Source: Opitutales bacterium (GTDB lineage: Bacteria; Verrucomicrobiota; Verrucomicrobiia; Opitutales; Seribacteraceae). Taken from it: DNA of 62,136 nt. The position numbers and the translations under genes are program-made. The stretch is taken from contig JAQWWZ010000044.1 in NCBI GenBank assembly GCA_029254745.1, positions 1-62,136 on the forward strand, in the 5' to 3' direction. The notes beneath the pieces were generated by a model. It was given only the letters and a program-made list of their open reading frames with translations. It ran no database searches and was not told the DNA's origin. Shown here one piece after another: positions 16,762 through 24,661 of this stretch. Position 1 is the first letter of the stretch, and the number at the start of each line of letters is the position of its first letter.

Positions 16762-17931
16762 TCACGATTGGTCACTATCCTGCAATACACTCTTCCTTAT
16801 CTTGTTCACCTTGGTTTCTTTCGCTTTTTCACGAATCTTTTTCCGCACTTTTATGTTTCCCAAAATAAGTCGGCGGGCTAGGTATCCACGCCATGTTTTA
16901 CGAAACCAATGCAATTCGTGAACCGGTTCCACGACAGAAGCCAACTTATCCTTGTAGTCAAAATGCCCTGGCAGGAAGTCAACGGCTTTCCCTTCCCGCC
17001 AGATCTGTTGCAACCGGTATTGTAATAACTGTTTGCCCGGTGAATATTTTTTCCAACCATCATCAAAGGCAAGGTGATGGAGTCCAATGCTCTGTTTACC
17101 AACGAGCTCAATTTGCCATGCTATGGGCTGCTCATCGACCTGCAGGACAGATAAATGAACCCTTCCCTGACCGGCAAGTTTTGGTAACAAGTCGAAGAAA
17201 AAACCACGCTTCCCCCGAGCGGTGTACAAGCCCGCACGCTCCTTGGACTTCCATGATTCAACTTCAACGACACAAGTAGCAGGCATCGTGGTTCGGACCT
17301 CATCAAAGGTGGTAAAAACATCAACTCGGATATTTCCTTTTCCGGCTAAAGATTTTTGATCATACCGGTAAGACTTTCGAGTTTTCCCACCGACTCGCAA
17401 AGACCAGTAGTCCTCAAAACTAGTATTCTTCGAAGGAACGAGGAACGAGGTATTTCGAGGTTTGCGATGAATAGTAAGGAACTTACTTACTGCTATTTTT
17501 GACTCAAAATAAGCTGACCAAAAAGAATCCTGCATTAAGGGAATCCAGCAAAATAAAAATTCACCCAAAAGGCTTTCCAGTCCATTGATTAGCGGAAGGG
17601 CTGCATCGAACATACATACAGGATGGAAGTAATTGGCTTCGTCGTATACAAAAGGCCACAAACCTTTGGTTCCAAGTAAACCAGGTCGTTCCACAAATGG
17701 CCAAAAACCTACCAGTTTCCCCGTGTGTGACCGTGCCACAATAATAATAATTTGAGTAGCAGGGGCTTGCCGCTTTAGCCATTCTTGTAGCCAAGGTGTT
17801 GAGAAATAAAAATTCTCCAGATCAGAGGAGGCAAGTAGGTCATCAATTTCAACCTGATGTGCATCTATCCAATCTCGGCTGCGAATAATTTGAGTACTAA
17901 CTTTCATGCCCCTTGAATTAAGGGGTATCAT
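16762..17931 (-). CDS. GNAT-like acyltransferase, BioF2/CelD (COG5653-like) type
   Basis: The 389-aa protein resembles the two-domain GNAT-like acyltransferases found in polysaccharide and cell-envelope loci. Seen are an N-terminal block with FYFSTPWLQEWLKRQ, a central YWSLRVGGKTRKSYRYDQKSL that matches the family's linker helix, and a C-terminal half with QPIAWQIELVGKQSIGLHHLAFDDGW, then a positively charged tail. There is no signal peptide or clear membrane segment. Substrate unknown. It lies 13 bases after folE2 and 43 before pdxH. Start ATG at 17931 or 17907. Confidence 0.7.
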   Translation of the reverse strand: MIPLNSRGMKVSTQIIRSRDWIDAHQVEIDDLLASSDLENFYFSTPWLQEWLKRQAPATQIIIIVARSHTGKLVGFWPFVERPGLLGTKGLWPFVYDEANYFHPVCMFDAALPLINGLESLLGEFLFCWIPLMQDSFWSAYFESKIAVSKFLTIHRKPRNTSFLVPSKNTSFEDYWSLRVGGKTRKSYRYDQKSLAGKGNIRVDVFTTFDEVRTTMPATCVVEVESWKSKERAGLYTARGKRGFFFDLLPKLAGQGRVHLSVLQVDEQPIAWQIELVGKQSIGLHHLAFDDGWKKYSPGKQLLQYRLQQIWREGKAVDFLPGHFDYKDKLASVVEPVHELHWFRKTWRGYLARRLILGNIKVRKKIREKAKETKVNKIRKSVLQDSDQS

Positions 17932-17944
17932 ACTAAGAAATTTT

Positions 17945-18898
17945 TTACACCACTAAGTTGGTAAAGTCTTCGTACTCTGCACGAAAGCCACCATCAATAC
18001 CTCGACAGAGAACAGCTACAGCATCATGGGAGTGAAGAGATTCAAAGTGCGAGCATACGACCCTGAAATCAATAATTCTGTTATCATCAGATAATTGATC
18101 ATAGAGTAAGCGGGCGGCATCTTCTACAAACTTTACTTTAGCTCCATTCATCTCTGCAAATGCCTGCTCATCTTCACGGCGCACCATGACCTGTGTTTCA
18201 GTGTTTAACCCGTTAATACACATATCTCGTAATTCTAAAAGAGAAACTTCCCGGTCAGGGTGTACCTCTACACTCACCCTGGCTTTACTGCGCTGGGAAT
18301 GTGGAATGGCCAGAAGATCCCGGGTCTCACGGGCGTGCTCTGATAACTCTGAAGCACATGGGCAGGCGGAGGAATATACAAAGTCGAAGTGTATAATTTT
18401 CCGTACTCGGTCTGCACGATCAATTAATCCCTCAAAGCTGCACCCGTAATATTGATAACCTTCAAGCCCACTACGAAGGCTTCGTTGAATCATCGGATAA
18501 GAAAAATTCGCCTTAATACGGGCTTCTTTAGAATCAAGTTTGGATTTGTAATGCCTCAGTATACCAGCAAGAATCTCGGGGGAAAAAACCTCATTTTTAT
18601 ACTCGTAAAAAATGCGAATAATTCGAGACATGTTGATGCCTTTTTTGTCGGCATCCAAACTAACGGTTCCGGTTACACTAGTCTCAACTGCCAAATCTTC
18701 TCCATCAGGCCCAACAAATCGTAGTGGTAATTTAAAACCTGAAATCCCAACCTGTAAGATTGGCACATTTGCCCCTTCCATTTCAGAGTTTCCGGAATTT
18801 TGTACATCAGGCAAAGATGCACGATACTCGGGAGTGACAACAAAAGAGTCATCATACTCTCGTTTCAGTGGTTTTTGTTGATCGCTTGGGGTTTCCAT
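17945..18898 (-). CDS. folE2: GTP cyclohydrolase FolE2 (type IB)
   Basis: FolE2 opens GTP to 7,8-dihydroneopterin triphosphate for folate (and possibly queuosine) synthesis and can use metals other than zinc. The 317-aa protein has SLPDVQN near the N-terminus, KGINMSRI, the conserved metal/catalytic Cys in [11 protein letters not shown], and [14 protein letters not shown] at the C-terminus. It is preceded by gpmA (63-base gap) and followed at 13 bases by the acyltransferase gene, so it probably leads a five-gene operon. No FolE of the classical type was seen. Confidence 0.95.
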   Translation of the reverse strand: METPSDQQKPLKREYDDSFVVTPEYRASLPDVQNSGNSEMEGANVPILQVGISGFKLPLRFVGPDGEDLAVETSVTGTVSLDADKKGINMSRIIRIFYEYKNEVFSPEILAGILRHYKSKLDSKEARIKANFSYPMIQRSLRSGLEGYQYYGCSFEGLIDRADRVRKIIHFDFVYSSACPCASELSEHARETRDLLAIPHSQRSKARVSVEVHPDREVSLLELRDMCINGLNTETQVMVRREDEQAFAEMNGAKVKFVEDAARLLYDQLSDDNRIIDFRVVCSHFESLHSHDAVAVLCRGIDGGFRAEYEDFTNLVV

Positions 18899-18961
18899 AA
18901 CAAATATTATTTACAAGATTGGCTAAAGTGCAAGTCGAGGGTCGAAGATCGTCGTAAAAAA

Positions 18962-19708
18962 CTATTTAGATTTTCCTTGGTTAGCTACCGCATCCATTGC
19001 TTTGGCTACTTTTTCTGGGTCGCCCAAATACTGGCGATTGGTGGGCTTAAGGTTCTCGTCTAAGTCGTATACTAAAGGCATGCCGGTCGGAACATTCATG
19101 CCAATAATATCATCTTCGGTTACCCCATCTAGGTATTTGATAAGAGCCCGTAAAGAATTACCATGGGCGGCAATTAAAACCTGCTTACCCGATTTAATTT
19201 GGGGAACAATGGTATCTTTCCACAAGGGCAAGAAGCGGGCCACTGTATCCTGTAAGCACTCAGTGAGCGGGATGTTACTATCATCTAAATGAGCGTAACG
19301 GCGATCCTTTCCTGCATACCCAGCGTCTTCTTTGCTCATAGCAGGAGGTGGAATATCGTAACTTCTTCGCCACACAAGAACTTGTTCATCACCATGTTTC
19401 TCTGCAGTCTCTGCTTTGTTTAAACCCTGCAAAGCACCGTAATGCCTCTCATTTAACCGCCACTCCCTGTGAACAGGAATCCAAACCTGTTCCATTTCAG
19501 TGAGAGCCAACCAGAGAGTACGAATAGCCCTTGTCAGGACGGAGGTATAAGCGACATCGAATTCAAAGCCCTCAGCTTTTAAAAGTCTGCCTGCTTCTCG
19601 CCCTTCCCTTTCACCCTGTTCTGTCAAGTTGACATCATGCCAACCAGTGAAGCGATTTTCCAGATTCCATTGGCTTTCGCCATGACGAAGTAAAACTAAT
19701 TTGTACAT
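18962..19708 (-). CDS. gpmA: 2,3-bisphosphoglycerate-dependent phosphoglycerate mutase
   Basis: The glycolytic dPGM interconverts 3- and 2-phosphoglycerate through a phospho-histidine. The 248-aa sequence begins with [20 protein letters not shown], carrying the phosphorylated His, and has [20 protein letters not shown] and [16 protein letters not shown] with the second active His. Length and motifs are full and standard. It is divergent from fxsA across 183 bases, which should hold both promoters. Confidence 0.97.
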   Translation of the reverse strand: MYKLVLLRHGESQWNLENRFTGWHDVNLTEQGEREGREAGRLLKAEGFEFDVAYTSVLTRAIRTLWLALTEMEQVWIPVHREWRLNERHYGALQGLNKAETAEKHGDEQVLVWRRSYDIPPPAMSKEDAGYAGKDRRYAHLDDSNIPLTECLQDTVARFLPLWKDTIVPQIKSGKQVLIAAHGNSLRALIKYLDGVTEDDIIGMNVPTGMPLVYDLDENLKPTNRQYLGDPEKVAKAMDAVANQGKSK

Positions 19709-19891
19709 ATTGTAAAAGGTGTAAGCGGTGGGTGATAATTAAGATTGGTAAATATATAAAACATGAAACGAAAAGCGAATAAATTTCATCCGTCTACTCG
19801 AGTCTGAATATTCTTAATACATTCTTTTCTGAAAATGGAGGGAATCGTCTTTGCATAAACATCAAAGTACAATAGTTTAGGGTATATTTTT

Positions 19892-20341
19892 ATGATCTTC
19901 AGCCGTTTACTTTTTCTCTTCATCTTCATTCCAATCGCAGAACTTTTTTTACTCCTACAAATTGGAGCAAGGGTTGGGCTGATGCCCACCTTGGGATTGA
20001 TTGTATTTACCGGGATCTTAGGAGCTTCCCTTGCTCGCCAACAAGGGTTGACAATTTTACAAAAAATTAAATCTGAAATGCAGCAAGGACGCCCTCCCGC
20101 CGTTGAGATGGTAGAAGGGGCAATGATTGTAATCGGTGGCGTTGTACTACTCACCCCAGGGGTGCTAACTGATTTCCTTGGTTTTGCTTTGATGGTCCCA
20201 AAATTCAGAAGATCCATTGCTTCCAAAATACAGAAAGGATTTAGTAAAAACTTTCAAGGAGGCCAATCTTTTCATACAAATTCAAGCAACTTCAAATCCT
20301 CTAATTTCAAGAATAAAGATGAAGATGTCATTGACGTCTAA
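19892..20341 (+). CDS. fxsA: FxsA family membrane protein
   Basis: The 149-aa protein has the FxsA pattern: an N-terminal membrane helix (LFLFIFIPIAELFLLLQIG), a second segment GLIVFTGILGASLARQQG, a loop with MQQGRPPAVEMVEGAMIVIGG, and a third hydrophobic stretch VVLLTPGVLTDFLGFALM. FxsA is an inner-membrane protein known for suppressing F-exclusion of phage T7; its cell role is unclear. The hydrophilic C-terminal tail is rich in Ser, Asn and Phe. The next gene starts inside its last codons in another frame. Confidence 0.9.
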   Translation: MIFSRLLFLFIFIPIAELFLLLQIGARVGLMPTLGLIVFTGILGASLARQQGLTILQKIKSEMQQGRPPAVEMVEGAMIVIGGVVLLTPGVLTDFLGFALMVPKFRRSIASKIQKGFSKNFQGGQSFHTNSSNFKSSNFKNKDEDVIDV

Positions 20342-20729
20342 AATTTTAATTCCCTTTCTTCTCACCGGTCTCTGTGGATGTGGTGGAACGGGACTTGACG
20401 GGGAATACATTGGGCAGATTGGAACCAAGCAAAATGTATCCATCCGTTTTTTTAGTGGAAATAAAGCTGAAATCAAAGGGTATTGGAATCAAGACCTTAC
20501 AGGAGAATTTAAAACATCATCCATCAAAGGAGAAAATGTAGATTCTATTGTTTTCTTAGGACCGAGTGAAAAACCTTTTAAATTACGCGTGTGCTACAGT
20601 GTGGAAGATGACAACCTTGAAATCCTCGCCATCCATTCAAGGGTTTTCGGGCCCGGTGCGAGGTACATACAAACTGAAAAAGATTCTACTTTTGAGAATC
20701 AAAACCCAAAATTTTACCGGGTTAAATAA
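20319..20729 (+). CDS. small probable lipoprotein of unknown function
   Basis: The 136-aa product begins MKMSLTSKILIPFLLTGL followed by CGCGG, which reads as a signal peptide with a possible lipobox (L-C-G-C). The mature part is short and beta-rich with no family I recognise; GLDGEYIGQIGTKQNVSIRF suggests a small barrel-like domain. It starts within the last codons of fxsA (overlap about 23 bases), so the two are probably co-transcribed. An ATG at 20325 is an equal candidate start. The same frame is open upstream to 20217, but that part lies inside fxsA and is not coding. Confidence 0.65.
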   Translation: MKMSLTSKILIPFLLTGLCGCGGTGLDGEYIGQIGTKQNVSIRFFSGNKAEIKGYWNQDLTGEFKTSSIKGENVDSIVFLGPSEKPFKLRVCYSVEDDNLEILAIHSRVFGPGARYIQTEKDSTFENQNPKFYRVK

Positions 20730-20738
20730 ACCTTTACT

Positions 20739-20984
20739 TCACGGATCCCCGGTTACTTTTTTTTCGATTTCATGCCTAAGAGAGTTGGTAAACTCCTCCC
20801 CTTTTCCCTCACGGCGGGCGACTTCTACATAGAAAGGGATATAATCATTTATCTCCAATGCCTTAAGAGCAATGTTGTGAAATGCCTCAGCTTGATCGAT
20901 AAAGTAAGTGTTATCACCAAAAGAAATGGTGATTCCAGATTCACTTTTAAATACTGTCAGACGGGGTGTTCCTTTTTCGTTCAT
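20739..20984 (-). CDS. 81-aa protein of unknown function
   Basis: This small minus-strand frame starts at an ATG and has protein-like composition: MNEKGTPRLTVFKSESGITI reads as beta strands and the second half (AFHNIALKALEIN, LRHEIEKKV) as helices. It has no signal peptide or membrane segment. It is convergent with the lipoprotein gene (9 bases apart) and divergent from the rhomboid gene. No family is recognised; it could be a small regulatory protein, but that is not shown. Confidence 0.5.
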   Translation of the reverse strand: MNEKGTPRLTVFKSESGITISFGDNTYFIDQAEAFHNIALKALEINDYIPFYVEVARREGKGEEFTNSLRHEIEKKVTGDP

Positions 20985-21072
20985 TAGGCTTCTACCCTGA
21001 TTCTAAAACTATCCAATCACAAGTTTTCTTTATCCCTCGACCTTATCACCTTTGACAACAATCGGGCTGTAA

Positions 21073-21807
21073 ATGTTTTTCCTTCCTTACAAAGATGACA
21101 ACCCAACCCGAAGGTTTGCCTGGGTTACCTGGTGTTTGATTCTACTAAATTTATGGGTGTTTTTTTCATACCAGTTTCCCCTAGATGCAAATGCTCAAAT
21201 TTCTTATTTCTCAAAATTTGGGTTTATTCCTTTCACTTTTTTTAAGCAATTTTCACCTTTAAATTTGGAGGGCATGGTGTCGGAATGGACCACCGTTTTT
21301 ACATCCATGTTTAGCCATGGTGGCCTCCTCCACCTCCTTGGAAATATGCTCTTCCTCTACCTGTATGGGGATAATGTGGAGGATGCGATGGGCAAAGGCA
21401 GGTATATTTTATTCTTCTTACTCTGTGGGATCTCTGCAGCCTTTGCCCAGGCATTCGTGGATCCCTTATCAAAAGTCCCGCTAGTTGGAGCTTCCGGGGC
21501 GATTTCCGGAGTGATTGCGAGTTACCTTTTGCTCTACCCGAGGGCAAATATACGGGTCTTTTACTGGTTCATTATTTTTGTGGGAACAGTATATTTACCA
21601 GCTTATTTACTTCTTGGCTTCTGGATCTTTGAACAAATCATAGCCTTACCTGAATCCATGAAAGAAGCTGGTGGCATTGCCATTGCCGCACACATTGGAG
21701 GTTTTAGCGTAGGCTTGCTCTTAACTCCATTCTTTAAACGAAGCGAAATTAAGTTATTTCAAAATGCAAATACTCGTGCTTTTTCTCGCAAATCGAAAAG
21801 GGTTTGA
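21073..21807 (+). CDS. rhomboid family intramembrane serine protease
   Basis: The 244-aa protein has about six membrane segments. The rhomboid hallmarks are all visible: MFSHGGLLHLLGNMLFLYLYG between the first helices, the nucleophile serine in VGASGAISG, and the partner histidine in AAHIGGFSVG. It cleaves membrane proteins within or near their membrane helix; substrates are unknown. LFLYLYGDNVEDAMGKGRY is typical of the larger bacterial rhomboid group. The C-terminus is short and basic. valS follows 127 bases downstream. Confidence 0.93.
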   Translation: MFFLPYKDDNPTRRFAWVTWCLILLNLWVFFSYQFPLDANAQISYFSKFGFIPFTFFKQFSPLNLEGMVSEWTTVFTSMFSHGGLLHLLGNMLFLYLYGDNVEDAMGKGRYILFFLLCGISAAFAQAFVDPLSKVPLVGASGAISGVIASYLLLYPRANIRVFYWFIIFVGTVYLPAYLLLGFWIFEQIIALPESMKEAGGIAIAAHIGGFSVGLLLTPFFKRSEIKLFQNANTRAFSRKSKRV

Positions 21808-21934
21808 TAGGGTCTGTTCTCTTTAGCCTTACCAAGATTTACAGATTAAAGAATTCTAAGAATTTCATATAAGTACAACTTGCTCCCTCCACCCTTTCAA
21901 ATTCAAAACTAACTTCAAAACTCACCCTGATTTT

Positions 21935-24661
21935 ATGGAAAAAGCATATTCACCTAAAGAAGTAGAAGACCGCTTGTACGCAAAATGGTTACAAGACCAT
22001 TCATTCCAAGGTAAGGTAGACCCGGATAAAGATTCTTATTCCATCGTTATCCCCCCCCCCAATGTAACTGGTGTGCTTACCATGGGTCATGTGTTGAATA
22101 ACACTATCCAGGACATTCTTGCAAGACGGGCAAGGCAGTTGGGGAAATCCGTGCTATGGTTGCCTGGGACAGACCACGCCGGGATCGCCACACAAACTAA
22201 AGTGGAGCAGGCGCTCAAAAAAGAAGGAAGTTCCAGGCAAGCTCTCGGCCGGGAAGAATTTAATACCCAGGCCTGCCTATGGAGGGACAAGCATGGAGGG
22301 ATCATTCTCAATCAATTAAAAAAACTCGGGTGCTCATGTGATTGGGACAGAAATGTTCACACCCTGGATGACGATTATTCAAAGTCGGTCCTAACCGCTT
22401 TTGTTAAACTTTTTAAAAAGGGATATGTATACCGAGGGCAAAGAATGGTTAATTGGTGCCCTTCGAGTTTAACCGCTATATCTGATGAGGAGGTAATTAT
22501 GAAGCCTCAGTCCAGTATCCTGTACAAGATCAAATACGATATCATGGAGAACCCAGGCTCCTACCTGGAGGTCTGCACCACACGCCCCGAAACAATTCTT
22601 GGAGATGTGGCTCTTGCGATACACCCGGAGGATCCGAGATGGGAAAAACTGAAAGGTTTACATGTTACCCGACCGCTCAACCCGGTTGCGATTCCGATTA
22701 TTGCTGATGAAGCCGTTGATCAGGAATTTGGCACTGGCATATTAAAAATTACCCCGGCTCACGATAAATTAGATTTTGAGATCGGGAAGAGGCATGATCT
22801 TCCGGTCATAGAAATCCTTAATCCTGATGGTACCCTCAATGAAATTGCGGGTCCTGAATATGTCGGAATAGATCGATTTTCCGCACGAAAACTGATCAGT
22901 TTGAAGCTTAAAGAAAGCGGGAATCTTATCGAAGAAAAACCGTACCAAAATAATGTAGGCTTTTCCGAAAGAGCAGATGTACCGATTGAACCAAGACTTT
23001 CTGAGCAATGGTTCTTGCAATACCCCCGCGTCAAGGAAGCTAAAAAAGTAATCGAAGGTGGGCATATCAAATTCTTTCCCGGGCGTTGGGAAAAGAACTA
23101 TCTTCACTGGATGAACAATATCCAAGACTGGTGTATCAGTCGACAATTGTGGTGGGGGCATCGCATACCAGTCTGGTACAAAAAAGGAGCATCAAAAACA
23201 GATCCAGAGAATTGGCACGTTTCAGTTTCTGGGCCCTCGGATCCTGAAAACTGGGAGCAGGATGAAGATGTCCTTGATACCTGGGCATCTTCCTGGTTGT
23301 GGCCTTTGGCCACATTAGGTTGGCCAGATGACAAGGCGATGGTACGCAAAGGACTCGATTACTTTTATCCCACCTCGGTCTTGGTTACAGGGCCCGATAT
23401 TATTTTCTTTTGGGTGGCCCGAATGATTATGGCAGGACTGGAGTTTAATGGCAGATCATACAAGCCAGAAGATGATATTCCTGATAGTGACCTATCCAAC
23501 CGTGTTCCTTTTGACAATGTATACTTTACTGGAATTATACGAGATGCTGAAGGTAGAAAAATGTCAAAGTCACTGGGTAACTCCCCGGACCCGTTAGACT
23601 TAATTGAAAAATATGGGGCAGATGGACTCAGGCACGGGATTATGAGTATCGCTCCTAAGGGCTCAGATATTCGGTTTGCCGAGGAGCGTATCGAGCAGGG
23701 ACGAAACTTCTGTAACAAGCTTTGGAATGTGTCACGATTTCGAACCCTTTGCGGGAGCACGAGTCAAAATCACTCTCAAGTTCAAATTCTATCCAGGATA
23801 AAACCAGAGCAAGTCAAAGATGAGGATCATGCCATTCTTATCAGCCTGCAAAGAACGATCGACGAGGTAGAAAAAGCGTATAAAACTTTTGAGTTCAACA
23901 CCATTCTGCACTCCATTTACAAATTCTTCTGGAGTGATTTCTGTGATTGGTATGTCGAGAATTCTAAGAATAGAATCAAGGAGGAAACGACCAAGGATAC
24001 TTGCCTAGCTGTACAAGATATTTGCTTACGGGAAATGCTTTTACTCCTTCACCCCTTCACCCCTTTTATTACCGAAGAATTATGGTCACTTCTTGGATTC
24101 AGTAACGGCGTTTCGATACAAGGCATTCGCCCCACAACCAATGAGGAATTACAGGATCTGCTTGCAGGAGCCAATATTGTGCTCAGCCCGAGTGCTGAAA
24201 AAGAAATCGCTGCTATTCGGGAACTTGTTACCCAATTGCGGGCTCTCAAAGCGGAAAGAAACCTGTCAAGTAATCGAAATGTTGAGTTCTTTTATGTAGC
24301 GGACGCAGAAAATGGGCACCTTATAGCAAAGGCAGGGCAGGCCATTTTAGATGCGGTTGGGGCAAAGGCACTTAACGCCGCAGACCGCCCACCATCGGGG
24401 CTACCCGCGGTTGCATCCACACTCGGTTCTTTTTATTTGGACTTATCATCTGGTGTAAATGTGGCAGAAGAAATGACTAGAATCACAAAAGAGATAGAAA
24501 GTCTGGGGAAGATTATAAAGTCGATAGAATCCAAGTTGGAAAATGAAAAGTTTGTGTCAAAAGCACCGGAGGCTGTGGTAGCAGGAGCAAAGGCTCAATT
24601 AGCTGACAATCAAGCAAAGCTCAAAGAATCTGAAGACATTCTTCAATCTCTAACGAACTAG
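21935..24661 (+). CDS. valS: valine--tRNA ligase
   Basis: The 908-aa class I synthetase charges tRNA-Val. The HIGH-type motif is in PPPNVTGVLTMGHVLNN (about residues 40-56), the editing domain includes CTTRPETILGDVA, and KMSKS is in EGRKMSKSLGNSPDP around residue 543. The C-terminal coiled-coil arm (EEMTRITKEIESLGKIIKSI) is the valS tRNA-binding arm. Ten consecutive C bases (22051-22060) encode the IPPP run. The stop overlaps that of the convergent helicase gene by 2 bases. Confidence 0.97.
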   Translation: MEKAYSPKEVEDRLYAKWLQDHSFQGKVDPDKDSYSIVIPPPNVTGVLTMGHVLNNTIQDILARRARQLGKSVLWLPGTDHAGIATQTKVEQALKKEGSSRQALGREEFNTQACLWRDKHGGIILNQLKKLGCSCDWDRNVHTLDDDYSKSVLTAFVKLFKKGYVYRGQRMVNWCPSSLTAISDEEVIMKPQSSILYKIKYDIMENPGSYLEVCTTRPETILGDVALAIHPEDPRWEKLKGLHVTRPLNPVAIPIIADEAVDQEFGTGILKITPAHDKLDFEIGKRHDLPVIEILNPDGTLNEIAGPEYVGIDRFSARKLISLKLKESGNLIEEKPYQNNVGFSERADVPIEPRLSEQWFLQYPRVKEAKKVIEGGHIKFFPGRWEKNYLHWMNNIQDWCISRQLWWGHRIPVWYKKGASKTDPENWHVSVSGPSDPENWEQDEDVLDTWASSWLWPLATLGWPDDKAMVRKGLDYFYPTSVLVTGPDIIFFWVARMIMAGLEFNGRSYKPEDDIPDSDLSNRVPFDNVYFTGIIRDAEGRKMSKSLGNSPDPLDLIEKYGADGLRHGIMSIAPKGSDIRFAEERIEQGRNFCNKLWNVSRFRTLCGSTSQNHSQVQILSRIKPEQVKDEDHAILISLQRTIDEVEKAYKTFEFNTILHSIYKFFWSDFCDWYVENSKNRIKEETTKDTCLAVQDICLREMLLLLHPFTPFITEELWSLLGFSNGVSIQGIRPTTNEELQDLLAGANIVLSPSAEKEIAAIRELVTQLRALKAERNLSSNRNVEFFYVADAENGHLIAKAGQAILDAVGAKALNAADRPPSGLPAVASTLGSFYLDLSSGVNVAEEMTRITKEIESLGKIIKSIESKLENEKFVSKAPEAVVAGAKAQLADNQAKLKESEDILQSLTN

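Noticed and set aside
22769-23161. 130-aa minus-strand frame in valS
   Set aside because: Shadow of the synthetase gene with no protein-like features.
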